Source: an uncultured candidate division Zixibacteria bacterium
GTDB taxonomy: Bacteria > Zixibacteria > MSB-5A5 > GN15 > PGXB01
NCBI GenBank assembly: GCA_937867135.1
Contig: CALMKK010000371.1
Coordinates: forward strand, 1-35,388
Length of the DNA stretch: 35,388 bases
Direction: 5' to 3'
A program made the translations under genes and the position numbers. Position 1 is the stretch's first letter, and every line of letters starts with the position of its first letter. Below, piece after piece: positions 9,933-19,249 of the stretch. A model generated the notes under the pieces. It ran no database searches. It was not told the origin of the DNA and saw only the letters and a list, made by a program, of their open reading frames with translations.

Positions 9933-11036
9933 ATGATGAATGACGGCCAAGTTATAACCGTTGCCCTCGATGTGATGGGGGCCGATTTCGGTCCGGAGGT
10001 AATAATCGAAGGCGGACTTCAGGCGGCCGAGGAATCGGGCAGTACTCTGAAATTGGTTCTGGTCGGCAAGGTTGAAGTCATTAATGACTATGTGAAAGAG
10101 CAGAGGCCCCTGCCGCCCAATGTTCTGATCGAGAATGCTCCGCATGCCGTGGCCATGACCGATTCGGCGACCGAGGGAGTACGGAAAAAGACTTCATCGA
10201 TAGCGGTCGGCCTAACGATGCAGAAGGAGGGGCGGGCCGACGCTTTTGTTTCGGCCGGCAACACCGGCGCAGTGATGGCGTCATCGATATTGATACTCGG
10301 TCGCATCGAAGGCGTCAGCCGTCCGGCGATCGTATCGTATTTCCCGACCATAACGGGGAGACCGACGCTGGTCCTGGATGTCGGCGCCAATGTCGATTGC
10401 AAACCGATGCATTTGTTTCAATTCGGCATGATGGGTTCCGTTTACGCCTCGCTGATGGAGGGACGGACTTCGCCGCGCGTGGCTCTTTTATCGATCGGTG
10501 AAGAAAAGAGCAAGGGAAACGAGGCCGTTATCGCCACGCATGAGTTATTCGCAAAATCGGATTTGAATTTTGTGGGAAATGTCGAAGGACGGGATGTCCT
10601 TTTTGATAAAGTGGATGTTATCGCGACCGATGGTTTCACCGGTAATGTTCTTCTGAAATTTGCCGAATCGGTGGAGGCTTTTTTGACCAAGTCGATAAAG
10701 CGGCAAATCGAAACCAATATTTTTTCACGGATCGGGGTAGGGCTTTTGGGCCCGTTCCTCAGAAGAATGAAAAGAAAATTCGATGCATCCGAGTACGGCG
10801 GCGCACCGCTTCTGGGCGTGGACGGAGTTTCTATCATATGTCACGGCTCCTCTTCACCCAAGGCCATAAAAAATGCGGTTTGTGTCGCTTTGAAAATGGT
10901 CCGGCATCGCCTCAAAGATAATATCCGCGAGGAATTGGCCGGGCTTAATAGCAATGGAAATTCCAATGACCAAGATATTAAACGGCCGAATAATCGGATT
11001 AGGCTCATACGTACCGAGCCACCGTCTGACGAATAG
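9933..11036 (+). CDS. plsX: Phosphate acyltransferase PlsX
   Basis: VALDVMGADFGPEVIIEG, VSAGNTGAVMA, ALLSIGEEKSKGN; between rpmF and fabH. ORF can open at TTG 9924; ATG 9933 preferred. Confidence 0.95.
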   Translation: MMNDGQVITVALDVMGADFGPEVIIEGGLQAAEESGSTLKLVLVGKVEVINDYVKEQRPLPPNVLIENAPHAVAMTDSATEGVRKKTSSIAVGLTMQKEGRADAFVSAGNTGAVMASSILILGRIEGVSRPAIVSYFPTITGRPTLVLDVGANVDCKPMHLFQFGMMGSVYASLMEGRTSPRVALLSIGEEKSKGNEAVIATHELFAKSDLNFVGNVEGRDVLFDKVDVIATDGFTGNVLLKFAESVEAFLTKSIKRQIETNIFSRIGVGLLGPFLRRMKRKFDASEYGGAPLLGVDGVSIICHGSSSPKAIKNAVCVALKMVRHRLKDNIREELAGLNSNGNSNDQDIKRPNNRIRLIRTEPPSDE

Positions 11037-11958
11037 CGACCTGGAAAAGATAGTCGAGACTTCGGACGAATGGATTCGTACCCGAAGCGGCATTGTGGAG
11101 AGGCGGATTGCGGGTAAAGACGAGTCCAACTCCGATATGTCGGCGGCCGCGGCCAAAGCCGCGATGAAAATGGCGGGAGTCAAACCGGATAGTATCGACC
11201 TGATATTGATAGGCACGGTAACGCCCGATTTTCGGGTTCCGTCCAGCGCCTGTGTTGTTCAGAGAAAACTGGGGCTGATCAATGCCGCCGCCATTGATAT
11301 CGAGGCCGCCTGCGCCGGATTTATTAACGGTCTGGCGATAGCCAATGCGTTTATCAAATCCGGTGTTTATCGCCGGATTCTGGTTATCGGCACGGAAAAA
11401 CTATCATCGATCACCAATTACAAGGACCGGAATACGTGTGTATTGTTCGGCGACGGCTCCGGCGCGGTGGTAGTGGAAGCGACCAATGAAAATCGGGGGA
11501 TTCTTTCCACCTATCTGAAGTCCGACGGACGCCATACGGAATTACTCTGGATACCTGACGGCGGCTCGCTTCACCCGATTCAAGAGATGAAATGCACCGG
11601 CAAAGAGGAAATTTATATCAAAATGAACGGCAGTGAGATTTTCAAGCATGCCGTTCGCATGATGGGCGACGCTTCGCTGAAGGCCCTGGCTTTGGCCGGG
11701 CTGACAGGCAATGATGTTACCATGATTGTTCCCCATCAAGCCAATATTCGAATTATTGAATCGCTGGCCCGGCGCCTGGGGGTATCGATGGATAAAGTGT
11801 TTGTCAATATAGATAAGTACGGCAATACCTCATCGGCATCGGTTCCGATTGCTTTCACTGAGGCGTATAAGGCGGGCCGAGTGAAGGCAGGCGACATTAT
11901 TCTGGTGACGGCTTTCGGCGGCGGGCTAACCTGGGCATCGGCGGTTATCAAATGGTAG
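10966..11958 (+). CDS. fabH: Beta-ketoacyl-ACP synthase III
   Basis: RIIGLGSYVPSHRLTNSDLEK, catalytic EAACAGFINGL, HQANIRI, NIDKYGNTSSASVPIA. ORF opens at 10954; ATG 10966 also plausible. Confidence 0.95.
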   Translation: MTKILNGRIIGLGSYVPSHRLTNSDLEKIVETSDEWIRTRSGIVERRIAGKDESNSDMSAAAAKAAMKMAGVKPDSIDLILIGTVTPDFRVPSSACVVQRKLGLINAAAIDIEAACAGFINGLAIANAFIKSGVYRRILVIGTEKLSSITNYKDRNTCVLFGDGSGAVVVEATNENRGILSTYLKSDGRHTELLWIPDGGSLHPIQEMKCTGKEEIYIKMNGSEIFKHAVRMMGDASLKALALAGLTGNDVTMIVPHQANIRIIESLARRLGVSMDKVFVNIDKYGNTSSASVPIAFTEAYKAGRVKAGDIILVTAFGGGLTWASAVIKW

Positions 11959-11967
11959 GAGCGTACA

Positions 11968-12903
11968 ATGGCTAAAGTCGGTATTGTTTTCCCCGGTCAG
12001 GCCTCGCAATATGTCGGTATGGGGAGGGATTTGTATGAATCCGACGCGGAAGTCAGGCATTTATATGAGGTTGCTTCCAATGCCATAGGTGAGGATATCG
12101 CCGCTTTATCCTTCAACGGCCCCGCGGACAAATTAAAAGAAACCCGTTTCACGCAACCGGCCATATTGCTTCACTCTCTGGCGGTTTTGACCATTATGAA
12201 GGACAATCTGCCCCAAGCCGCGCTGACCGCCGGGCATTCCCTGGGCGAATATGGGGCCCTGGCGCTGGCTCATGTGTTCAGTTTTGAGGAAGCGATCAAG
12301 GCCGTTGTCAAAAGGGCATCTTTGATGGAAGGGGCCTGCCGCACCAATCCCGGTACGATGGCCGCAATTATGGGCCTCGATGAAAAAACTATCGGCGATA
12401 TTTGCGCGGAGGCATCCAAATCCGGCGTAGTTGTTCCGGCCAATTTCAATTCCGGGAATCAAATTGTCATTTCCGGGTCCCTGGCCGGCGTGGAAGCGGC
12501 CTGCAAATTGTGCAAAGACCGGGGAGCCAAAAGAGCGATCATGCTGGAGGTCGGCGGGGCTTTTCATTCTCCGCTGATGGCCTCGGCCGCGGCCGAAATG
12601 ACGGCGTATTTAAGCGGCATTAATTTTAAAAATCCGGCCATTCCGGTGGTTCCGAATGTGACCGCCCGGACGGAGGCTGATGGCGGTAATATCAGGCGGC
12701 TTCTGGTGCAGCAGTTGACCGCACCGGTGCGCTGGCACCAGACCATGGAATATTTTAATAATGAAAAAATAGATATGTTGATAGAAATCGGCCCGGGCAA
12801 GGTTCTGTCCGGACTCGCCAAAAGAGAATTACCCGACGCGAAAATCATAAATATAGATACTCTTGAGGATATCAGGAACTTCAGCACGGTAACAGTAGGA
12901 TAA
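11968..12903 (+). CDS. fabD: Malonyl-CoA:ACP transacylase
   Basis: VFPGQASQYVGMGRDL; nucleophile elbow GHSLGEYGAL; GGAFHSPLM. Confidence 0.95.
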   Translation: MAKVGIVFPGQASQYVGMGRDLYESDAEVRHLYEVASNAIGEDIAALSFNGPADKLKETRFTQPAILLHSLAVLTIMKDNLPQAALTAGHSLGEYGALALAHVFSFEEAIKAVVKRASLMEGACRTNPGTMAAIMGLDEKTIGDICAEASKSGVVVPANFNSGNQIVISGSLAGVEAACKLCKDRGAKRAIMLEVGGAFHSPLMASAAAEMTAYLSGINFKNPAIPVVPNVTARTEADGGNIRRLLVQQLTAPVRWHQTMEYFNNEKIDMLIEIGPGKVLSGLAKRELPDAKIINIDTLEDIRNFSTVTVG

Positions 12904-12909
12904 TCAGAA

Positions 12910-13650
12910 ATGGAATTCAAAGGAAAAACGGCACTGATAACCGGTTCGGCGCGCGGGATAGGAAAGGCGATTGCCGAGCGGTTCGCCGGCCTCGGTGCGA
13001 AAATCGTAATTTCAGACGTCCTGCTCGATTTGGCCGAGGCGACGGCGGCCGAATTCAAATCCAAAGGATATGAAGCTATTGCCGTTAAGGCCAATGTGAC
13101 CGATGCCGGGGAGGTGGCGCATCTTATTGATGAAACGGTGGCCCGTTTCCAGACCCTGGACATATTGGTCAACAATGCCGGAATCACGCGGGATACGCTT
13201 TTGGTCAGGATGTCGGAAGAGGATTGGGACAAAGTTCTTGACATTAACCTCAAGGGGGCGTTCCTTGTGACTCAAGCCGCGGCCAAAATAATGATGAAAC
13301 AGCGCTCGGGGAGAATTATAAATATTTCCTCGGTGGTGGGCCGCATGGGAAACGCCGGGCAGGCCAACTACGCCGCCAGCAAAGCGGGATTGATTGGCTT
13401 AACCAAAGCGGTGGCCAAGGAATTGGCGGGACGGAATGTAACGGTCAACGCGGTCGCCCCCGGTTATATTGCGACCGAAATGACAGAAAAATTATCGCCG
13501 GCGGCGAAAGAGGCGTTTTTAGCGAATATCCCTCTGAAAAGGGCGGGATCGCCCGGCGATATCGCCGGAGTGGTGGCTTTTTTGGCATCCGACGACGCTT
13601 CCTATATCACCGGTCAGGTGATTGGAATCGACGGCGGCTTATTGATGTAG
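12910..13650 (+). CDS. fabG: 3-oxoacyl-ACP reductase
   Basis: SDR fold: TGSARGIGKAIA, NNAGITRD, YAASKAGLIGLTK, APGYIATEM. Confidence 0.96.
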   Translation: MEFKGKTALITGSARGIGKAIAERFAGLGAKIVISDVLLDLAEATAAEFKSKGYEAIAVKANVTDAGEVAHLIDETVARFQTLDILVNNAGITRDTLLVRMSEEDWDKVLDINLKGAFLVTQAAAKIMMKQRSGRIINISSVVGRMGNAGQANYAASKAGLIGLTKAVAKELAGRNVTVNAVAPGYIATEMTEKLSPAAKEAFLANIPLKRAGSPGDIAGVVAFLASDDASYITGQVIGIDGGLLM

Positions 13651-13688
13651 AAAAACATTATTGAACAATAAACCTAAGGAGATTACTG

Positions 13689-13928
13689 ATGTCAGCGGAA
13701 ATTGAACAGAAAGTGAAGGAAATAATCGTAGAGCAACTCGGAGTGGATGCCTCGCAGGTGACCGAATCGGCCAAATTTGTTGAAGACCTGAGCGCCGATT
13801 CGCTGGATACGGTGGAATTGGTGATGGCTCTGGAAGAAGAATTCAAGATAGAAATTCCCGACGAGGACGCCGAGAAAATAACATCTGTCGGCGACGCCGT
13901 TAAATATATCAAGGAGCATACCAATTAA
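13689..13928 (+). CDS. acpP: Acyl carrier protein
   Basis: Phosphopantetheine site [23 protein letters not shown] aaggaga. Confidence 0.97.
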   Translation: MSAEIEQKVKEIIVEQLGVDASQVTESAKFVEDLSADSLDTVELVMALEEEFKIEIPDEDAEKITSVGDAVKYIKEHTN

Positions 13929-13953
13929 CCAGGCACCAGCGGGGAATGACTTA

Positions 13954-15198
13954 ATGAAAGTTACAAGAGCAGTTGTAACCGGAATGGGCATAATCACTCC
14001 TTTGGGATGTGATTTGCAGCAGTACTGGCAGGCCCTTCTGGCGGGACAGTGCGGTATCGAAAAGATCACGCGCTTCGATGTCAGCGACTATCCGACCAAA
14101 ATAGCCGCGGAAGTGAAGGATTTTGACGTTGCCAAATATCTGGACAAGAAAGAGGCCCGCCGGATGGATCTCTCCGAGCAATATGCCGTGGCGGCCGCCC
14201 AGAATGCTGTCGATGATTCCGGTCTTGACTTGAATAAGATCGATCTCGATCGGGTGGGAGTCGTGGTCGGTTCCGGTATCGGCGGAATCAGCACTTTTGA
14301 GAAGCAGCATGAAATCCTGCTGACATCGGGGCCGGGACGGGTATCTCCTTTCTTTATCCCGATGATGATTATTGATATGTGCGCCGGGATGGTTTCTCTG
14401 CGCTTTGGATTTCGCGGTCCCAATTACGGCACGGTTTCGGCCTGTGCCTCATCGGCCCATGCTATCGCCGACGCCTTTCGGATAATCCAGCGCGGCGAAG
14501 CCGACATAATGCTGACCGGGGGGGCGGAATCAACCATAACGCCCAGTTCCCTGGCGGGCTTCTGTTCGGCCAGGGCGCTGAGTGAACGTAACGACGAGCC
14601 GCATAAATCATCACGGCCCTTTGATAAGGATCGGGATGGTTTTGTCATGGGCGAAGGGTCGGCCATGATAGTTCTGGAATCATTGGAGCATGCTCAGGCG
14701 CGCGGAGCCCGTATCTATGCCGAAATAATCGGGACCGGTATGACCTGCGATGCCTATCATATTACGGCGCCGCTACCGGATGGAGCCGGGGCCAGGAAAG
14801 CGATGACAATCGCTATCAAAGATGCCGGGTTAAAGCCGGATGATATTGGGTATATCAACAGCCACGGAACCGCGACGAACCTGGGCGATATTGCAGAAAC
14901 CAAGGCCATCAAGGCGGTTTTTGGCGACCGGGCCAATAAAGTTCCGGTCAATTCGACCAAATCGATGGTTGGTCATCTTCTGGGCACAGCCGGATCGGCG
15001 GAATTGATAACCTCGATTCTGTCGCTTTTATCGGGGAAACTGCATCCGACCATCAACCTTGAAAACCCCGATCCCGAATGCGATCTCGATTATGTGCCTT
15101 GTCATGCCCGCGACGCCAAATTCGATGTTTTTATTTCCAATTCCTTTGGATTCGGCGGTCACAATGTGACGATTGTGGGCCGACGATTCAATGGTTAA
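13954..15198 (+). CDS. fabF: Beta-ketoacyl-ACP synthase II
   Basis: VVTGMGIITPLG; catalytic ACASSAHAI; SHGTATNLGD; GHLLGTAGS. Confidence 0.97.
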   Translation: MKVTRAVVTGMGIITPLGCDLQQYWQALLAGQCGIEKITRFDVSDYPTKIAAEVKDFDVAKYLDKKEARRMDLSEQYAVAAAQNAVDDSGLDLNKIDLDRVGVVVGSGIGGISTFEKQHEILLTSGPGRVSPFFIPMMIIDMCAGMVSLRFGFRGPNYGTVSACASSAHAIADAFRIIQRGEADIMLTGGAESTITPSSLAGFCSARALSERNDEPHKSSRPFDKDRDGFVMGEGSAMIVLESLEHAQARGARIYAEIIGTGMTCDAYHITAPLPDGAGARKAMTIAIKDAGLKPDDIGYINSHGTATNLGDIAETKAIKAVFGDRANKVPVNSTKSMVGHLLGTAGSAELITSILSLLSGKLHPTINLENPDPECDLDYVPCHARDAKFDVFISNSFGFGGHNVTIVGRRFNG

Positions 15199-15971
15199 TG
15201 CTAAAAGTGAGTTTGTTTGATTTTATAAAACGCGCCTCAGGTGAATCACATCAGATCGAAGAAAAATTGGCTGATGAATTTTACCGGACGATAGGTTACC
15301 TCTTCCGTGACAGCGCCTATCTCATGCAGGCGCTGACGCATCGCTCCCTGTCCCGAAGCGGCGAAAACCCGATTCCATCCAATGAGCGGCTGGAATTTTT
15401 GGGCGATGCCATCCTGGGAATGCTGATATCGCAGCATCTCTATGAAATCTACCCTGATTATGATGAAGGTGATTTAACCAAAACCAAGGCCCTTCTGGTC
15501 AATGAAGTGGCGCTGTCGATGGTGGGCAAAGAATGCGGCCTTTTTAGCTTGATTCGGCTCTCGCCGGAGGAAGAGAAATCGGGGGGCCGTTCCCGCAATT
15601 CGATAATTTCCGATGCCATGGAAGCGGTTATCGGGGCGATTTATCTTGACGGGGGCCTGAATGCGGCGCGGGATTTTGTCCACAGGATGATAATATCGCG
15701 CACCGACGAAATTATGTCATTATCCAACCAGCGTAATTATAAGGGTGAATTGCTGGAGTATCTTCAGGGTCGCGGGCAGAGTGCGCCCTTTTATGAAGTC
15801 ATTGCGGAAGAAGGGCCCGACCATGATAAGACCTTCAAAGTGGCGGTTCATACCAATGGGGAAATTACCGGAAACGGCTCCGGTCCGTCCAAAAAGGAAG
15901 CGGAGCAACATGCCGCGGCCAACTCGCTGGATTATCTCATGAAAAAAAATACCGAATCCGCGTCGGAATAG
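15198..15971 (+). CDS. rnc: Ribonuclease III
   Basis: NERLEFLGDAILG signature; C-terminal dsRBD (GNGSGPSKKEAEQHAAANSLDYL). Start ATG overlaps the fabF stop (TAATG), so the 15078 ORF start is an over-extension. Confidence 0.94.
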   Translation: MLKVSLFDFIKRASGESHQIEEKLADEFYRTIGYLFRDSAYLMQALTHRSLSRSGENPIPSNERLEFLGDAILGMLISQHLYEIYPDYDEGDLTKTKALLVNEVALSMVGKECGLFSLIRLSPEEEKSGGRSRNSIISDAMEAVIGAIYLDGGLNAARDFVHRMIISRTDEIMSLSNQRNYKGELLEYLQGRGQSAPFYEVIAEEGPDHDKTFKVAVHTNGEITGNGSGPSKKEAEQHAAANSLDYLMKKNTESASE

Positions 15972-16025
15972 AAAGCTAATGCCTGGGATCGTATCATGAA
16001 GGGCCGATTCCGGCCGGCGCGGCGG

Positions 16026-16054
16026 TTGACTTTTGGGCGAAAATCAGTTAATTG
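16026..16054 (+). promoter_or_regulatory. Putative promoter of etfB
   Basis: TTGACT - 17 nt - TAATTG; resembles the 9144 promoter (TTGACTTT...TAATT). Confidence 0.5.
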
Positions 16055-16096
16055 GCGATAATTTGTAATAATACCTCGATTTGAGAGGAGAGATAA

Positions 16097-16882
16097 ATGA
16101 ATATCGTAGTCTTGATAAAGCAAGTTCCCGAAATCGAACTGATTAAAGTGGATCAGGCCGCCAACGAAGTGGTTTTGCCGTCGGGGCCGGGGGTGGTTAA
16201 TCCATTCGATGAATATGCGGTCGAGGAAGCATTGCGGATAAAAGAAAAACAGGGAGGCAAGGTTACCGTAATCACGGTCGGCTCGCCTCGGGCGGAGTCG
16301 GCTTTGCGCGATTGTCTGGCGCTGGGGGTGGATGAAGCGATATTGATATCCGATCCGGTATTTGAAAAATCGGATCCGCAGGCGACAGCGAAAATCCTGA
16401 CGGCTGGATTAAAGAAGATCGGGCAATTCGATATGGTTTTTTCCGGCAAGCAGGCGGTTGATGATGATTCGGCGCAGGTTCCGGGAGCGGTCGCGGCGCA
16501 TCTGGATATCCCGCAGGCGATGTTTGTCAAAAAGGTGGAATCGATTGCGGACGGCAAAATGACCGTTTGGAGAACCACCGAAGAAGGATATGATATTGTT
16601 GAATTGACTCTGCCGGCGTTGATTTCCGTTGTTAAAGAAATCAACGAACCGAGGTTGCCGTCGCTGAAGGGAAAAATGATGGCCAAGAAGGCCCCGATAA
16701 CGAAATGGAGCGCGGCTGATATCGGACTGGACGGCTCCCAAACCGGGGCCAATTCGTCCACCAAGATCATCAAAGTCTCCCCGCCACCGCCACGGCAAAA
16801 AGGGGAAATAATTACCGGCGAGACGCCGCAGGAGATCGCCGAGAAGCTGTATCAGAAGTTGAAAGAGAACCAGGCACTATAA
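16097..16882 (+). CDS. etfB: Electron transfer flavoprotein subunit beta
   Basis: MNIVVLIKQVPE; VVNPFDEYAVEEALRIKE; FSGKQAVDDDSAQVPGAVAAHL; LPALISVVKEINEPRLPSLKGKMMAKK. Confidence 0.93.
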   Translation: MNIVVLIKQVPEIELIKVDQAANEVVLPSGPGVVNPFDEYAVEEALRIKEKQGGKVTVITVGSPRAESALRDCLALGVDEAILISDPVFEKSDPQATAKILTAGLKKIGQFDMVFSGKQAVDDDSAQVPGAVAAHLDIPQAMFVKKVESIADGKMTVWRTTEEGYDIVELTLPALISVVKEINEPRLPSLKGKMMAKKAPITKWSAADIGLDGSQTGANSSTKIIKVSPPPPRQKGEIITGETPQEIAEKLYQKLKENQAL

Positions 16883-16901
16883 GAGCCGTGGAGATAATTA
16901 G

Positions 16902-16933
16902 ACCGTCCGGAGAAAAACCGGACGGTTTTTTTT
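16902..16933 (+). terminator. Rho-independent terminator after etfB
   Basis: ccgtccgg-agaaaaa-ccggacgg followed by T8. Confidence 0.9.
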
Positions 16934-16944
16934 ATCCTTAAAAT

Positions 16945-16973
16945 TTGACACAACATTTGTAACTATCTATATT
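16945..16973 (+). promoter_or_regulatory. Strong sigma70-like promoter of the 738-aa gene
   Basis: TTGACA - 17 nt - TATATT; the -10 ends 6 nt before ATG 16979. Confidence 0.65.
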
Positions 16974-16978
16974 CATTT

Positions 16979-19195
16979 ATGATGCGAGGCAGGAAATTAC
17001 TATTTGTCATACTGTTTATCATTTTGCTACCGGCCCTTCTCTCGGCCGACACGGCGGCAATCAGGCGACTGCTTTCTGATATTAATGTTGCTTATGTATA
17101 TGAAAAGGAATCATCGCTCGATTGGCCGTTTCTATTTTATCTCGAGAATGAGCTGGGAGCGAAAATATCGCTTATTACTCTGGAATCGGGTCTCTCTTTT
17201 TCGGGCGATTCGGTCAAATCGGTCGACAATGCCCTGATCTATTATAATTTTCTGGTCACCGATACATCGGCCGCAGGCTTCGGGTATGTCATTAGCGCCG
17301 TTTATGGGGAGGTCGTTCCTGACATTATCATATTCTCCGGCAAATTCAAAAGGGGAATTTTAAATCGATTTGAATCGTACCTGCTTGCGCTTCCTTTTGA
17401 TTCATCGAGCGTTTATAATCCGGTTAAATTCTACAATCGCACGGAAAGTCCGGACAGCGGGACGGTTAATTTAAACCGACAATTGTATCTTCATGGCTAT
17501 TACGAGGCCATCGGCAAGTTTGCGGGTTCGGTCATGAATCATCCCGATATTGTCGGTGACGATGCAACCTACTCGACATATCGACTGATAAAGAGTAATC
17601 TGCCGCCGGCCGAAACGGCATCGCTTCTTGAGGGAATTATTTCCCCGAAATTGCGGCCGTTATCCCGAAAATTCGTTACCAATTTGTATGATTACTCCAC
17701 AATTGAGACCAATATTGAGAGTTATCTGACCTACTTGAAGCAAGCTCTGGCGGAAAATGAAAGGCACAGGACCGACAACCTCTTGACGGCACTTGGACTG
17801 CTGAAGAAAATCGAAAGAACTTATCTGTCCGAAAAGGGAGCCTCGTCCGGGACAATTTTCGGCCGGTATCTGGGCACGGCCGTTTCCGAACTTACGGCGG
17901 CCGCTTTCGACGACGCCGGTATCAGTTGCGAAGGGGAAACATCGATTTTCGAAAGCTCCGAGGGGGTGAAAGTTAAATTTCTATCAAGGGTGTACAATGA
18001 CGGGCCGTTTGCGATTTCATTCGGCCCGCTTAAGTTCAAACCGTACTGGGCGGATACCGCGACAACGCTCGATACGGCGGTAAGTGAAATTCCGCCATAC
18101 AATATTTTCGCCCGCGAATACCTGGTGCCGGTGGAAAAATTTCAATTGGAATCGCTGCGGCCGGAGTCGCTGTTATTTATGGGGCAGGTGCAATTGAAAA
18201 ATAATCCTATCGAATTTAAGTACGGTCTTAAAACTCTTGTCAAATTGCCTCTGAAAATCATGTTTGCGCCCCGCTTTTATGTTATGAAACCATTTCCGAA
18301 ACTTCAAGTCGATAAACTGGTTCAGCCGTTTCAGCTTGGGCTTTTACTGCAAAAGCCGGCATCGTACACCGGTGAATTGGCCTTGAAAATTGAGGCATCA
18401 CCCGGAATGACGGTGGGGGCCTATGCGAAAAAGCTCACTTTAACGGATGGCGAGGATATGCTGTATTTTGACATCCCGATGGCGGTCGGCGGAAGCCTGG
18501 GGCCGGCAAAGAAGCAAATTGCGGCCTCGATATGGCGCGGCGACAAATTTTTGACATCCGATACGGCTCATTTCCGGCTGGCCGACTATAGCATCAAAGA
18601 GAATCTGAAAGTAGCGCTTCTTCCGGACGACTCCGGGGTGCTGGAGGATATTTTCCGGATGACGAGTGTCAATTACCGAACTATCAGCGACCATTTTCTA
18701 CTAAATGGCGACCTGGATTTCTTCGATGTTATGGTGCTGGGAGCGGGATGTATCAAGAATTTTCCGTCATTATCGAAAGCCAACGAACAGTTGAAGAAAT
18801 TCGTTGAATATGGCGGCACGATACTGGTTTTTTGCCAGCCATCGGGGAATTTTGATGAAATCTTGCCGGTAACGATCAGTTCCGGCAGGGCCTTTTTGGA
18901 TGGCGGGGATATTGAAACTGTTAAAATGAAACATCCGATTTTGAATCGGCCCTATGAAATTTCGATTCAGAATTTCCTGAAGGGAATAAAAGCCGCTTAT
19001 CCATCATATCCGGCGGAATTTCCGGGATCGGATAAGATAATGGCGGCCAAAGAGAAGGGGGCGGTTCTGGCGGAGAAAAAGAGCGGCCACGGGAAGATAA
19101 TCTACTGCGGTTTGCCGATTGTTGAGATGTTTTCAGATCTTGATATTGAAGCGATAAAATTCTTTTCCAATTTGCTGAATTACTGCGCCCGTTAA
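16979..19195 (+). CDS. Uncharacterised exported 738-aa protein with C-terminal ThuA/GATase1-like domain
   Basis: Signal peptide MMRGRKLLFVILFIILLPALLSA. C-terminal segment LKVALLPDDSGVLEDIFRM...NGDLDFFDVMVLGAGCIKNF...ANEQLKKFVEYGGTILVFCQPSGNF resembles the GATase-like tail of some bacterial PIG-L proteins. Confidence 0.6.
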   Translation: MMRGRKLLFVILFIILLPALLSADTAAIRRLLSDINVAYVYEKESSLDWPFLFYLENELGAKISLITLESGLSFSGDSVKSVDNALIYYNFLVTDTSAAGFGYVISAVYGEVVPDIIIFSGKFKRGILNRFESYLLALPFDSSSVYNPVKFYNRTESPDSGTVNLNRQLYLHGYYEAIGKFAGSVMNHPDIVGDDATYSTYRLIKSNLPPAETASLLEGIISPKLRPLSRKFVTNLYDYSTIETNIESYLTYLKQALAENERHRTDNLLTALGLLKKIERTYLSEKGASSGTIFGRYLGTAVSELTAAAFDDAGISCEGETSIFESSEGVKVKFLSRVYNDGPFAISFGPLKFKPYWADTATTLDTAVSEIPPYNIFAREYLVPVEKFQLESLRPESLLFMGQVQLKNNPIEFKYGLKTLVKLPLKIMFAPRFYVMKPFPKLQVDKLVQPFQLGLLLQKPASYTGELALKIEASPGMTVGAYAKKLTLTDGEDMLYFDIPMAVGGSLGPAKKQIAASIWRGDKFLTSDTAHFRLADYSIKENLKVALLPDDSGVLEDIFRMTSVNYRTISDHFLLNGDLDFFDVMVLGAGCIKNFPSLSKANEQLKKFVEYGGTILVFCQPSGNFDEILPVTISSGRAFLDGGDIETVKMKHPILNRPYEISIQNFLKGIKAAYPSYPAEFPGSDKIMAAKEKGAVLAEKKSGHGKIIYCGLPIVEMFSDLDIEAIKFFSNLLNYCAR

Positions 19196-19249
19196 GCGGG
19201 AAATCTCTTCGGAACCTAATGCTTTGTCAATTGTTTACTCATTATTGAT

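Noticed and set aside
12564-13253. 229-aa minus-strand ORF over fabD/fabG
   Set aside because: Ser/Arg-rich antisense translation with no domain; strong sense genes.
16153-16773. 206-aa minus-strand ORF antisense to etfB
   Set aside because: Shadow ORF.
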